Shown: positions 34,298-43,530, numbered from the stretch's first letter. The stretch: 64,000 nt of DNA from Bradyrhizobium erythrophlei (GCF_900129425.1 NZ_LT670817.1:5456001-5520000), one strand, 5' to 3'. Program-made: numbers and translations. The notes: generated from the letters alone by a model not told the origin.

Positions 34298-35365
34298 ATG
34301 ACCTACACCCCCGCTCCGCGTGACCCAAAGCAGCCGCCGGTCCGCATCAACCTGTTGTCGGATACGCAGACCCGCCCGACGCCTGCCATGCGCGAGGCGA
34401 TTGCGCGAGCCGAGGTCGGCGACGAGCAGATCGGCGACGATCCGACCGTGAATGTGCTGTGCGAACGGGTGGCCGAGTTGCTCGGCAAGCAGGCCGCCGT
34501 GTTCATGCCCTCCGGCACCATGTGCAACGTCGCGGCGACGCTGGTCCACTGCCGGCCCGGCGACGAAATCCTGGCGCACGAGACGGCACACATCATCGCG
34601 CGCGAAGGCGGCGCCCATGCCGCGCTCGGCGGGTTTCAAATCACTCCGCTCTCGGGCACTGACGGCAAATTCACGCCCGACACCTTTCGCGCCGCACTAC
34701 ACCCGCGCACCCGCTACCAGCCGCCGCAGACCGTGGTCAGCGTCGAACAAACAGCCAATATCGGCGGCGGCACGATCTGGAAAAAAGCCGATCTCGATGC
34801 GATCGTGCAGATCGCGAAATCGAACGGGCTTGCCACCCACATGGATGGCGCGCGGCTGCTCAATGCCTGCGTCGCTACCGGCGTCAGCGCAAGCGACATG
34901 GCAGATGGATGGGATTCGGCCTGGCTCGATTTTTCCAAGGGGCTGGGCGCGCCCATCGGCGCCGTGATTGCCGGCTCGCGCGAATTCATCGACGAGATCT
35001 GGCGCTGGAAGCAGCGGTTGGGCGGCTCGATGCGCCAGGCCGGCATTTGCGCTGCGGCCTGCGTCTACGCGCTTGACCACCATGTCGACCGCCTTGCCGA
35101 CGATCACGCCAACGCGCGGGCGCTGGCGCGGGGGCTATCGCAAATTTCCGGCATGGACGTGCAGCAGCCTGAAACCAATCTCGTTTTCTTTAATCCCGAT
35201 GGCGCCGGAGTCACCGGCGACAAGATGGTCGATGCCTTGCGTCAGCGCGGCGTGCTGCTCGCCATGATGGACGGCCGGATCAGGGCCTGCACCCATCTCG
35301 ATGTCACCGCCGACATGATCGAGGAGACGGTCGGGCTGGTGCGCGAGATTGTGCGGGGCGTGTAG
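34298..35365 (+). CDS. ltaE: Low-specificity L-threonine aldolase
   Basis: A 355-residue PLP enzyme of fold type I. Visible: NLLSDTQTRPTPAMREAIAR at the N terminus, the EQIGDDPTVN segment, FMPSGTMCNVAAT, HMDGARLLNA with the PLP aspartate, and the Schiff-base lysine in WLDFSKGLGAPIGAV. It cleaves threonine (and allo-threonine) to glycine and acetaldehyde. The ATG at 34298 follows AAAGGA; the frame extends back into the repeat. It is transcribed alone. Confidence 0.93.
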   Translation: MTYTPAPRDPKQPPVRINLLSDTQTRPTPAMREAIARAEVGDEQIGDDPTVNVLCERVAELLGKQAAVFMPSGTMCNVAATLVHCRPGDEILAHETAHIIAREGGAHAALGGFQITPLSGTDGKFTPDTFRAALHPRTRYQPPQTVVSVEQTANIGGGTIWKKADLDAIVQIAKSNGLATHMDGARLLNACVATGVSASDMADGWDSAWLDFSKGLGAPIGAVIAGSREFIDEIWRWKQRLGGSMRQAGICAAACVYALDHHVDRLADDHANARALARGLSQISGMDVQQPETNLVFFNPDGAGVTGDKMVDALRQRGVLLAMMDGRIRACTHLDVTADMIEETVGLVREIVRGV

Positions 35366-35377
35366 ATAAATCAGCGA

Positions 35378-35437
35378 GTAGCGTGGATGAGCGAAGGCCC
35401 GGTGTGTTATTCCCGGAATCTCGCTCATCGACGCTAC
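35378..35437. repeat. Inverted repeat between convergent genes, possible bidirectional terminator
   Basis: Arms gtagcgtggatgagcga and tcgctcatcgacgctac match at 16 of 17 positions over a 26-base loop. It separates ltaE and the serine hydrolase gene, overlapping the stop codon of the latter. Confidence 0.65.
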
Positions 35438-36744
35438 GATCTATCTTTCCTCTCGATCGCCTCATAGATCAGCGTCTTCAACTCCTGTTGGATCGGTCCG
35501 CGCTGCGACGGCGACCGCATCATGCAGATGGTGAACATATCGTCCCGCGGGTCGATAAAGAAGAAGGTGCCGCCGACGCCGTCCCAGCGGTATTCGCCCA
35601 GTGGCCATGCCGGGTTTGTCGCGTTCGAGGTGCGCACGGCAAAACCTAGGCCGAAGCCACTATTGGCGCCGGGAAAATAAAACTGGTCGCGCGCGATTTT
35701 AGTCTCGGGCCCGATGTGATCCGACGTCATCAGGGCGACAGTCTCGGGCTTGAGGTAGCGGCGGCCATCCAGGGTGCCGCCGTTCAGCAGCATCTGCGCA
35801 AAACGCGCGTAATCGCCGATGGTACCGACCATCCCTGCCCCGCCGGATTCCCAAGCGCCCGGCAATGTCGGGTCTTTGATTCCAGCCACCGGCCGCCCAA
35901 AGCGGTCATCGGGCAAGGGCTCGGCGATCAACGGCCGCTTCGATGGATCGGCGACGAAGAAGGCGGTGTCGGTCATCCCCAGGGGATCGAGCAGCCGCTG
36001 CTTCTCGAAGGCGAACAGCGACTGGCCCGACACCACTTCGATGACACGGCCCAGGACATCGGTCGAGTGGCCATAATCCCACAGCGTCCCCGGCTGTTCG
36101 GCGAGCGGCAGTTTCGCCAGGCGTTCGACGAATTGGGCGTTGTCGAAATCGCCCTCGAATAAATTCGAATTCGCATAGAGTTTTCGCACCGGATTGTCGC
36201 CGTAGAAGCCATAGGTAAGGCCCGAGGTGTGGCGCAGCAGGTCTTCGATCGTGATCGGACGCACGAGCGGTTCGAGCGCAAGGTCCGGCTTTCCGTTCGC
36301 ATCGTGTTTCTCGACACCGACTTTCACTTTAGCGAACGCCGGAATATATTTCGAAAGGGGATCGCCGAGCGAAAGCTTGCCGTCCTCGACCAGCATCATC
36401 GCGGCGACCGATGTGATCGGCTTCGACATCGAATAAAGCCGAAAGATGCTGTCCGCGGTCATCGGGCGCCGGCTTTCGACGTCGCGCACGCCGAAACTTT
36501 CGAAATAGATGGGATGACCGTGCTGCTGAATCAGGACCACGGCGCCCGGGATCTTGCCGGTCGCAATCTCCTGCCGGATAAAATCGCCGACCCGTTCGAG
36601 CTTCGCCGGCGAAAAGCTTGCCGAAACGGAAAACGTCGATTCGGCGCAGACCGCACCTGGCCGTCCGGCAACGATCGCGAGAACGAGAAACGCAAGCGCC
36701 GCCGCAACGCGGCGGGTGGTGCCGTCAGTTCTCCATCGCTTCAT
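35434..36744 (-). CDS. Secreted serine hydrolase, beta-lactamase/PBP4* family (copy 1)
   Basis: A 436-residue exported protein: signal segment AALAFLVLAIVAGRPGAVCAE, then the class C beta-lactamase-like fold. The nucleophile motif SxxK is in FRLYSMSKPITSV, the second motif is WDYGHSTDVLG (Tyr), and the third region is near GGTFFFIDPRDD, close to the C terminus. Family members are esterases, D-aminopeptidases or of unknown substrate; true beta-lactamase activity is not implied. It is a close tandem paralogue of the gene upstream, which its 5' end overlaps by 20 bases. Confidence 0.87.
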   Translation of the reverse strand: MKRWRTDGTTRRVAAALAFLVLAIVAGRPGAVCAESTFSVSASFSPAKLERVGDFIRQEIATGKIPGAVVLIQQHGHPIYFESFGVRDVESRRPMTADSIFRLYSMSKPITSVAAMMLVEDGKLSLGDPLSKYIPAFAKVKVGVEKHDANGKPDLALEPLVRPITIEDLLRHTSGLTYGFYGDNPVRKLYANSNLFEGDFDNAQFVERLAKLPLAEQPGTLWDYGHSTDVLGRVIEVVSGQSLFAFEKQRLLDPLGMTDTAFFVADPSKRPLIAEPLPDDRFGRPVAGIKDPTLPGAWESGGAGMVGTIGDYARFAQMLLNGGTLDGRRYLKPETVALMTSDHIGPETKIARDQFYFPGANSGFGLGFAVRTSNATNPAWPLGEYRWDGVGGTFFFIDPRDDMFTICMMRSPSQRGPIQQELKTLIYEAIERKDRS

Positions 36745-38011
36745 AGATCAGTTTCTTTACCGCGGGCTGGATAATCTGGCGCTGCGAGGGCGTCTGCTCC
36801 AGTAACACGAAAAACATGTCCTGCTTGCGGTCGATCGCGAAATAGCAGCCGCTGGCGCCGTCCCATTTTATCTCGCCGAGCGATCCCGCCGGCGGCGGCT
36901 TGGCATTGCCGGGATCGGTCCGCACGCCGAAACCGAGGCCGAAGCCGAAGCCATCTCCCGGGAAATAGAAATAATCGCGTCCGACGCCCGAGTTCGGCCC
37001 GATATGGTCAGAGGTCATCAGTTCGAACGTTTTGGGATTGAGATATTGCTTGCCGCCGAATTTACCGCCATCGAGCAGCATCTGCGAAAAGCGGGCGAGA
37101 TCGGCTAGCGTCGAATTCATCCCGCCGCCGCCGGATTCCCACTTCATCGGGACATCCGGGCTGCTCACGAAACCAACCCGGAAGTCGCTGTCGTTAGGCA
37201 TCGGCTTGGCGATCAGCTTTTGCTGTTCAGGATCGGTGACGTAAAAGCCGGTGCCGGTCATGCCGAGCGGGTCGAGCAGCTTTTCCTTCTCGATTCCAAG
37301 CAGGGATTTCCCTGTCACCACTTCCATGATCCGCCCAAGGATGTCGGTCGAGTGGCCGTAGTCCCACAGCGTCCCCGGCTGTTCCGCCAGCGGAAGCTGC
37401 GCGATGCGTTCGGCAAACCCAGCATTGTCGAAGTCGCCGTCATAAATCTTCGCGTTGGCATAGGCCTTTCGGACCATGCTGTTGCCGTAGAAACCGTAAG
37501 TGATCCCGGATGTCTGCGTCATCAGGTCCAGAATCGTGATCGGCCGGTTCAACGGCACGAGTTCGAGCGCCTTCTCGCCGTTCTCGGCTTTCTTTTCGAC
37601 GCCGACCTTGGCGTTGGCGAATGACGGAATGTATTTGGCGACGGGATCGTCGAGCCTGAGCTTGCCCTCTTCGATCAATTGCATCGCCACCACGCTGGTG
37701 ATCGGCTTGGTCATCGAGAACAGGCGGAAGATGGTATCATCGGTCATCGGCGCCTTGGTCGCGACGTCGCGCACGCCGAAGAATTCGTGATAGACCGGTT
37801 TGCCGTGCTGCTGGATCAGCAGGATTGCCCCGGGAATCTTGCCCTGCGCAACCTGATCGCGCAGATAGTCGCCGACGCGCGCGAGTTTCTCCGGGTTGAA
37901 ATGCGCCCCGGGCGGAATGTCGAAGGTACCTTCCGCACTCAGGGACGGCGCAGCCGCGATCGTCAACACCGCCGCAAAGATCAGCGATCGCAACGCATGG
38001 CGTGAATTCAT
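36725..38011 (-). CDS. Secreted serine hydrolase, beta-lactamase/PBP4* family (copy 2)
   Basis: A 428-residue paralogue of the following gene. It has a signal peptide (LIFAAVLTIAAAPSLSAEG), the SxxK motif in FRLFSMTKPITSV, and WDYGHSTDILGRIMEVV. The two proteins share long blocks such as GKIPGA-LIQQHG-P and LPLAEQPGTLWDYGHSTD, so they arose by tandem duplication. The ATG at 38011 sits within the ATGA overlap with the macro-domain gene and has GGGAGGGG directly upstream. Operon with the upstream macro and probably grxD genes. Confidence 0.88.
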   Translation of the reverse strand: MNSRHALRSLIFAAVLTIAAAPSLSAEGTFDIPPGAHFNPEKLARVGDYLRDQVAQGKIPGAILLIQQHGKPVYHEFFGVRDVATKAPMTDDTIFRLFSMTKPITSVVAMQLIEEGKLRLDDPVAKYIPSFANAKVGVEKKAENGEKALELVPLNRPITILDLMTQTSGITYGFYGNSMVRKAYANAKIYDGDFDNAGFAERIAQLPLAEQPGTLWDYGHSTDILGRIMEVVTGKSLLGIEKEKLLDPLGMTGTGFYVTDPEQQKLIAKPMPNDSDFRVGFVSSPDVPMKWESGGGGMNSTLADLARFSQMLLDGGKFGGKQYLNPKTFELMTSDHIGPNSGVGRDYFYFPGDGFGFGLGFGVRTDPGNAKPPPAGSLGEIKWDGASGCYFAIDRKQDMFFVLLEQTPSQRQIIQPAVKKLIYEAMEN

Positions 38012-38577
38012 GTCCCCTCCCGGAAATTGTTCCGCTGAGTGTAGCGGGCGGCCCAATCGGCACAAGGGCTGCCAAATTCCGCCACCCGCGCCGCGTGCAA
38101 CAGCGCGCTGTCGTTGGAAAAACAGCAGAAAATGACGCTGGTGACCGCTCGCGCCGCCGCCAGCGCATCAACCGTGGCCGAGACCGCGATGCGCGCCGCG
38201 CGATCGGCGGGAAAACGATAGACCCCGGTGGAAATCGCCGGAAACGCAACCGAGTCGAGGCTGTGGCTCTGGCACAGCTCAAGCGCGCGGCGATAGCACG
38301 ATGCCAGCGCCTCATCCTCACCCTGGTTTCCGCCAGCCCAAACCGGGCCGACGGCATGAATCACATGCGACGCCGGCAGCCGATAACCCCTGGTGATTTT
38401 GGCGTCGCCGGTCGCGCAGCCATGCAGTGTGCGGCATTCGGCCAGCAGGTCCGCTCCTGCGGCGCGATGGATCGCGCCGTCCACGCCGCCACCGCCTAGC
38501 AACGAGGTGTTCGCGGCGTTGACGATGGCGTCAACGCTCAGGCTGGTGATGTCGGCGACGATGACTTCGAGCCGCAC
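38008..38577 (-). CDS. Macro domain protein, O-acetyl-ADP-ribose deacetylase type
   Basis: A 189-residue protein that is almost only a macro domain. It has VDAIVNAANTSLLGGGGVDG (the ADP-ribose loop with the catalytic-type Asn and Asp), the GDAKITRGYRLPASHVIHAV segment and the second loop FPAISTGVYRFP. Such proteins hydrolyse O-acetyl-ADP-ribose or remove ADP-ribose from targets. The start is a GTG at 38577, 26 bases after the grxD stop. It overlaps the next gene by four bases. Confidence 0.9.
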   Translation of the reverse strand: MRLEVIVADITSLSVDAIVNAANTSLLGGGGVDGAIHRAAGADLLAECRTLHGCATGDAKITRGYRLPASHVIHAVGPVWAGGNQGEDEALASCYRRALELCQSHSLDSVAFPAISTGVYRFPADRAARIAVSATVDALAAARAVTSVIFCCFSNDSALLHAARVAEFGSPCADWAARYTQRNNFREGT

Positions 38578-38603
38578 CGAGCCGAGTTGGCGCGCCGCCA
38601 GGC

Positions 38604-38942
38604 TCAGGCGGATGCCGCCGCGGTGACCGCAATGCCCTTGTCGGCAAGCAGCTGCTGCAGTTCGCCGGCCTGGAACATCTCGCGAATGATGTCGCAGCCG
38701 CCGACGAACTCGCCCTTGACGTAGAGCTGCGGGATGGTCGGCCAGTTGGAATAGGTCTTGATGCCGTTGCGCAGGTCGGCCGATTCCAGCACGTTCAGAC
38801 CCTTATAGCCGACCCCGACGTGATCCAGGATCTGCACCACCTGACCGGAAAAACCACACTGCGGAAACTGCGGCGTGCCCTTCATGAACAGCACGACGTC
38901 GTTCGACTTCACTTCGTTGTCGATAAATTGCTCGATGCTCAT
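38604..38942 (-). CDS. grxD: Monothiol glutaredoxin, Grx4/GrxD type
   Basis: A 112-residue CGFS-type glutaredoxin. It has the active-site CGFS at residues 29-32 (QFPQCGFSGQVVQIL), WPTIPQLYVKGEFVGGCDII with the cis-Pro and the glutathione-binding GG, and ends in an Ala-rich tail. With BolA it forms [2Fe-2S] complexes for iron-sulfur trafficking. In relatives bolA lies directly upstream; here bolA is 3.8 kb away with LtrA and egt genes between. Confidence 0.96.
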   Translation of the reverse strand: MSIEQFIDNEVKSNDVVLFMKGTPQFPQCGFSGQVVQILDHVGVGYKGLNVLESADLRNGIKTYSNWPTIPQLYVKGEFVGGCDIIREMFQAGELQQLLADKGIAVTAAASA

Positions 38943-39180
38943 ATTTCGCGTCCTTCTGCGGCAAAGCCTTTCGGGCCGCCGTCAGCCCGTTAACCCCGAC
39001 ACCCATATATGTAGCCCAAACCGTTGTGCATCCAAAGTAAAATGGCGGGGAACTGGCATGCGCCGGCCTGAATCGGTCCGGATGTCGGAGGGGCGACCAT
39101 AGCCGGCGGGCAGTATCATGATAGGCTCGGGAGGCTTTTATCCCTGACGGAAGCCCTTATCTAGGACAGGCCATTCCGGG

Positions 39181-39205
39181 GGAACCGGTACGGCAGAGCA
39201 ACGTT
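39181..39205 (+). promoter_or_regulatory. EcfG-type general-stress promoter of egtBD
   Basis: GGAAC (39181-39185), 16 bases, CGTT (39202-39205): an exact match to the EcfG consensus. It ends 22 bases before the egtB GTG, which leaves a short leader that still contains the GGAG ribosome site. Confidence 0.7.
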
Positions 39206-39227
39206 CTCTCCCGAACCGGAGATCACC

Positions 39228-40484
39228 GTGACGAAACCAGCATCCGCTGCGGCCACGCTCGCCGCCCCTTGCCCGTCATTATTTTCCGATTCCGGCAGTC
39301 TGGCCCAGAATTTGGTGGAAGCCTTCCTGACGGTCCGAAATGAGACCGAAAGCCGCGCCGCCCCCCTGACATCAGAGGACCAGTTGATCCAGTCGATGCC
39401 GGACGCAAGCCCGGCGAAATGGCACCGCGCCCATACCACCTGGTTCTTCGAGCAATTCCTGCTCGGCGAACACTGCGAAGGCTACAAGCCCTTTCACCCG
39501 GATTACGCATATCTGTTCAATTCCTACTACGTCAGCGCCGGACCGCGGCACGCCCGCCACCAGCGCGGCCACCTGACCCGTCCTGGCGCCGATGAGGTTA
39601 CCGCCTATCGCCGGCACGTCGACTCGGCGATCGTGAAATTCTTTCATGAGGCGGATGAGGACGAACTGGCGGCGATCGCGCCGCTGGTCGAAGTCGGTCT
39701 CAATCACGAACAGCAGCATCAGGAATTGATGCTGACCGACATCCTGCATGCCTTTGCGCAAAACCCGATTGCACCGGCCTACGATCCCAGGTGGAAATTT
39801 CCCGCTGCGACGCGAACCGGCGAGGCGTGGGTCACGCTCAACGAGGGCATCCACAGCATCGGACATGCCAGCGAAACTTTCCATTTCGACAACGAGAAGC
39901 CGGCGCACCGCGCGCTGGTGGGACCGGTCAGGCTGGCGCGCAACCTCGTCACCAACGCCGAATGGCTGGCGTTCATGGCCGACGGCGGCTACCGCAGCCC
40001 CACGCTCTGGCTCATGGACGGCTTCGCGGTGGTCGGCAACGAACAATGGCAGGCGCCCGGCCACTGGCGTGAGGTCGATGGCGAGTGGCAGGTCATGACG
40101 CTGGGCGGATTGAAGCCGGTTGATCCATCAGCCGCGGTTTGTCACGTCAGCTATTATGAGGCCGACGCCTTCGCGCGCTGGAGCGGCAAGCATTTGCCGA
40201 CCGAAATGGAATGGGAAGTCGCCGCCCGCGCCGGCCATCTCAACGATGCGTTCGGGATCGTGTGGCAGTGGACCCGGAGCGCCTACGCCCCCTACCCCGG
40301 CTACCGCGCGATCGAGGGCGCGCTCGGCGAATACAACGGCAAGTTCATGGTCAACCAGTTGGTGCTGCGCGGCTCCTCGCTTGCAACTCCCGACGGGCAT
40401 AGCCGTATCACCTATCGCAACTTCTTTTATCCACACCATCGCTGGCAATTCACGGGACTGCGCCTCGCCGACTACGCCACCTGA
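39228..40484 (+). CDS. egtB: Ergothioneine biosynthesis protein EgtB (sulfoxide synthase)
   Basis: A 418-residue non-haem iron enzyme that joins a thiol donor (gamma-glutamylcysteine or cysteine) to hercynine in ergothioneine synthesis. The N-terminal DinB-type domain includes PAKWHRAHTTWFFEQFLL and the iron-binding NHEQQHQELMLTDILH. The C-terminal FGE-sulfatase-type domain includes VTNAEWLAFMADGGY, CHVSYYEADAFARWSGKHLP then TEMEWEVAAR, and RNFFYPHHRWQFTGLRLA. The start is GTG at 39228 with GGAG seven bases upstream. It forms an operon with egtD. Confidence 0.95.
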   Translation: MTKPASAAATLAAPCPSLFSDSGSLAQNLVEAFLTVRNETESRAAPLTSEDQLIQSMPDASPAKWHRAHTTWFFEQFLLGEHCEGYKPFHPDYAYLFNSYYVSAGPRHARHQRGHLTRPGADEVTAYRRHVDSAIVKFFHEADEDELAAIAPLVEVGLNHEQQHQELMLTDILHAFAQNPIAPAYDPRWKFPAATRTGEAWVTLNEGIHSIGHASETFHFDNEKPAHRALVGPVRLARNLVTNAEWLAFMADGGYRSPTLWLMDGFAVVGNEQWQAPGHWREVDGEWQVMTLGGLKPVDPSAAVCHVSYYEADAFARWSGKHLPTEMEWEVAARAGHLNDAFGIVWQWTRSAYAPYPGYRAIEGALGEYNGKFMVNQLVLRGSSLATPDGHSRITYRNFFYPHHRWQFTGLRLADYAT

Positions 40485-40532
40485 TTTTTTCTCGAATTCA
40501 AGCGCGCCGGAAAGCGCGCTCAGGAGACTATC

Positions 40533-41504
40533 ATGAATGTGCACGCCGCCGCGTTGGGTAAGGCGCAACGTTTCGATGAACAAACCACGGCATTTGCCGG
40601 CGACGTGCTGGATGGTTTGGCGCAGCATCCGAAACGGCTGGCGCCGAAGTATTTTTACGACGCTGCCGGGTCAGAACTGTTCGAACAGATCACGCTGCTG
40701 CCGGAGTATTACCCGACGCGCACCGAACTCGGCATCCTGCGCGATCGGGGCCGCGAAATATCGGTGATCGTCCCGAAAGGCGCAGCCCTTGTGGAATTCG
40801 GCGCCGGCGCCACCACAAAAGTCCGCCTGCTGCTGAACGAATGCGCGCTCAGTGCCTACATTCCCGTCGATATTTCCGGTGATTTCCTCAAGGGGCAGGC
40901 CGAGGCGCTGCGCCGGGATTTTCCGGGTCTCGACGTCTACCCCGTCACGGCGGATTTCACCGCGCCGTTCGCGCTGCCCGAGGCCATTGCCGCCATGCCG
41001 AAGGTCGGATTTTTCCCGGGATCGACGCTCGGCAATTTCGAGCCGCACGAAGCCTGCGCTTTCCTGCGCAGCGCCCGCGATATCCTGGGCCAGGGCGCGC
41101 TGATGGTGATCGGGGTCGACCTCGAAAAAGACGAGCGCGTACTATACGAGGCTTATAATGATGCCGCCGGTGTCACCGCGCGCTTCAACCTCAATGTGCT
41201 CCATCGCATCAACCGCGAACTGGGCGGCAATTTCGACTTGAGCGCGTTCACCCATCGCGCGATCTACAATCGCGAGCGCCACCGCATCGAAATGCACCTG
41301 ATCAGCCGCAAGGCGCAGAGCGTGCGCGTGCTGGCCCGGAGCTTCTCATTCCGCGCCGGCGAAAGCATTCACACCGAGTGCAGCTATAAATACAGCCTCG
41401 ATCGCTTCACGGCGCTGGCGCGCGGTTCAGGCTGGAAGCCGCTGAAGTCGTGGACGGACGCCGCCGGCATGTTCTCGGTTCACGCGCTGGTGGCCTCGGA
41501 CTGA
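40533..41504 (+). CDS. egtD: L-histidine N(alpha)-methyltransferase EgtD
   Basis: A 323-residue SAM-dependent enzyme that trimethylates histidine to hercynine, the first step of ergothioneine synthesis. It has the family start KYFYDAAGSELFEQITLLPE then YYPTRTELGIL, SAM motif LVEFGAGATTKVRLLL, VDISGDFL, GFFPGSTLGNFEP and the late RIEMHLISRKAQSV. CAGGAG precedes the ATG; 48 bases separate it from egtB. With EgtB it gives the two-gene route; the lyase EgtE is not in the window. The last 25 bases overlap the convergent ltrA-type gene. Confidence 0.96.
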   Translation: MNVHAAALGKAQRFDEQTTAFAGDVLDGLAQHPKRLAPKYFYDAAGSELFEQITLLPEYYPTRTELGILRDRGREISVIVPKGAALVEFGAGATTKVRLLLNECALSAYIPVDISGDFLKGQAEALRRDFPGLDVYPVTADFTAPFALPEAIAAMPKVGFFPGSTLGNFEPHEACAFLRSARDILGQGALMVIGVDLEKDERVLYEAYNDAAGVTARFNLNVLHRINRELGGNFDLSAFTHRAIYNRERHRIEMHLISRKAQSVRVLARSFSFRAGESIHTECSYKYSLDRFTALARGSGWKPLKSWTDAAGMFSVHALVASD

Positions 41505-42685
41505 GGCGCGGCTGCGGCGGATCGCAGCGAAATCGATTCCCACGCCGCGACCATGATCATGATCGCGGTGGTCAGGATCGACAGCATCAAGGGCGACAAC
41601 TCGGCGGCGAACCAGGCCAGAATGGCAAGCACGACAATGCCGGCGCAGTGGGAAAGTTGAAGCCAGCCCCGGATGGTGTGCTTGAACAGGATGGTTCCGA
41701 CCAGAAACAGCAGGGGCCCGCCGATCGCACTCAAGACCGTCTTCAGGTCGGAATGGTCGGCTGGATGTGTCAGCACCAATTCATCGGCGACCGCCGAGAG
41801 AATGATGCCGGCGACGATCGGCAGATGCAGGTAGGTATAGGCCAGCCTCGCCAGCCGCCCCGGTTCGGTGGATCTTGAAATCTGCTCGGAGCCCGCTTCG
41901 GCGCCCTTGTGGAAATAGATCCACCACATCGCGATCGCGGCGACAAAGGCCGACACGAACGCGCTGACCGTTTCGGTGGTCCAGGCCAGATCGGCAAAGG
42001 TCGCACCGGTCACGACGATGGATTCGCCGAGCGCGATAATGATGAACCCGGCACAGCGCTCCGCCATATGACCGCCTTCGACCGCCCAGTCTTCGATCGA
42101 AGACGCGCCATATTTCGGTATCCAGAACCGCGCCGCCGGCGAGAGATATTCGATGGCCAGCGCCACCGCCCAAAAGGCCAGCCGCGAATGGCCTTCCGCA
42201 AGGCCGCCTAATATCCAAAACACCGCCGACGTGGACAGCCAGATCAAAATGCGAATCGCATTCATCCGGATCGGAGGCTGCGTTCGCGGGACCGACGCCA
42301 GCAGAAAGGTGGTCCGCCCGACCTGCATCGCGGCGTAGGCAAGTGCGAACCACAGTCCCCTCGATTCGAAGGCTTTTGGAATCGAGGTCGAGAGCACGAG
42401 CCCGCCGAGCATCAGCGAAAACAGCAGCACGCGCACCGGCGTGAGTTCGGGATTGAGCCAGTTGGTGATCCAGGCGGTGTAGACCCACACCCACCACACA
42501 GCCAGAAACAACAGAGTCGTCTGCAACGCCTCCAGCGGGGTGAAGCGGCCGAGCAGCGTGTGCGATATCTGGGTGACCGCGAAAACGAACACCAGATCGA
42601 AAAACAACTCCGCGTAGGTGACGCGGCTGTGCTGGTTCGGCACCAAGGGGCGAAACAGCGCGCCGCGTTGATTGTCCGCCGCCAT
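41480..42685 (-). CDS. Low temperature requirement A (LtrA) family membrane protein
   Basis: A 401-residue polytopic protein with about 10-12 helices. The family signature is at the start, RVTYAELFFDLVFVFAVTQI, and HMAERCAGFIIIALGESIVV is the conserved central block. LtrA was named in Listeria for growth in the cold; its biochemical role is unknown. It is inserted, with egtBD on the other strand, between bolA and grxD. The stop region overlaps egtD by 25 bases, and only 27 bases separate its start from the bolA stop, so it may use bolA transcription. Confidence 0.9.
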   Translation of the reverse strand: MAADNQRGALFRPLVPNQHSRVTYAELFFDLVFVFAVTQISHTLLGRFTPLEALQTTLLFLAVWWVWVYTAWITNWLNPELTPVRVLLFSLMLGGLVLSTSIPKAFESRGLWFALAYAAMQVGRTTFLLASVPRTQPPIRMNAIRILIWLSTSAVFWILGGLAEGHSRLAFWAVALAIEYLSPAARFWIPKYGASSIEDWAVEGGHMAERCAGFIIIALGESIVVTGATFADLAWTTETVSAFVSAFVAAIAMWWIYFHKGAEAGSEQISRSTEPGRLARLAYTYLHLPIVAGIILSAVADELVLTHPADHSDLKTVLSAIGGPLLFLVGTILFKHTIRGWLQLSHCAGIVVLAILAWFAAELSPLMLSILTTAIMIMVAAWESISLRSAAAAPQSEATSA

Positions 42686-42712
42686 GGCGCCCCTTGCCCC
42701 GCCGGATCCTCG

Positions 42713-42967
42713 TCAGCGCCCCGGCGCCCCAGGTCCGCCAGGCACCCCGGTCTGCAGCGCCAGCGCGTGAAGCACCCCGCCCATCTGTCCCTGCAGCGAT
42801 TGATAGACGATCTGGTGCTGCTGAACCCGGGATTTGCCGCGGAACGACTCCGAGATCACGGTCGCCGCATAGTGGTCGCCGTCCCCGGCGAGATCGCGGA
42901 TCGTCACCTCGGCGTCGGGAATGGCTGCCTTGATCATCGATTCGATATCGTGGGCGTCCATCGGCAT
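42713..42967 (-). CDS. BolA family protein
   Basis: An 84-residue BolA-type protein: MPMDAHDIESMIKAAIPDAE, GDHYAATVISESFRGKSRVQ with the conserved His, then QHQIVYQSLQGQMGGVLHAL, ending in a GPG-rich tail. BolA proteins bind monothiol glutaredoxins through a shared [2Fe-2S] cluster. The ATG at 42967 has GGAG nine bases upstream; a second ATG two codons later is equally possible. In related genomes it sits between purL and grxD; here both neighbours are displaced. Confidence 0.93.
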   Translation of the reverse strand: MPMDAHDIESMIKAAIPDAEVTIRDLAGDGDHYAATVISESFRGKSRVQQHQIVYQSLQGQMGGVLHALALQTGVPGGPGAPGR

Positions 42968-43149
42968 CCAGTATTTCTCCAATCCGGCGGTTCGAGCCGC
43001 CGCCGGCTCAACCAGCGGCAGCCCCCCGAACTTAGCGCGCGGACCCTTCTACGTCACGCCTTGTCGCACTATATTTGCCGCCCAATCCCTGCAAAGCCGC
43101 TGGATCGAATCTCACGATCACAACGGGCTGACCCAAACGAGGGCTGACC

Positions 43150-43509
43150 ATGAAACTCCCCGGTCCCGACCACCCGATCACCATTACCGCGAACCCGAAA
43201 CGCATCCGTGTTTCCGCTGACGGCGTCGTCATCGCCGACACCACGCACGCCTTGACCCTGAAGGAAGCGAGCTACCCGGCCGTGCAATATGTGCCGCGCC
43301 AGGACGCCAATATGGCGCTGCTAGCGCGTACCGGCCGGGTCACGCACTGCCCCTACAAGGGCGATGCAAATTATTTCAGCATCCTCGCCGACGGCAAGAC
43401 CATCGAAAATTCGATCTGGACCTATGAGACGCCGTTTCCGGCGATGGCGGAAATCTCCGGCCATCTGGCGTTCTACCCGGACAAGGTGAAGATCGAGGAA
43501 GTGGGCTGA
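43150..43509 (+). CDS. DUF427 domain protein
   Basis: A 119-residue single-domain DUF427 protein. Landmarks: VIADTTHALTLKEASYPAVQ then YVPRQDA, HCPYKGDANYFSI and the final GHLAFYPDKVKIEE. The fold is a small beta structure; function is not established. GAGGG precedes the ATG. It reads opposite to bolA, from a 180-base divergent region. Confidence 0.92.
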   Translation: MKLPGPDHPITITANPKRIRVSADGVVIADTTHALTLKEASYPAVQYVPRQDANMALLARTGRVTHCPYKGDANYFSILADGKTIENSIWTYETPFPAMAEISGHLAFYPDKVKIEEVG

Positions 43510-43530
43510 TTACGTGTTGCCCGCGCAACC

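Noticed and set aside
35434..38011. True beta-lactamases
   Set aside because: SxxK and Tyr motifs only define the broad serine hydrolase fold; long distinct C-terminal regions and duplication do not fit AmpC-type enzymes.
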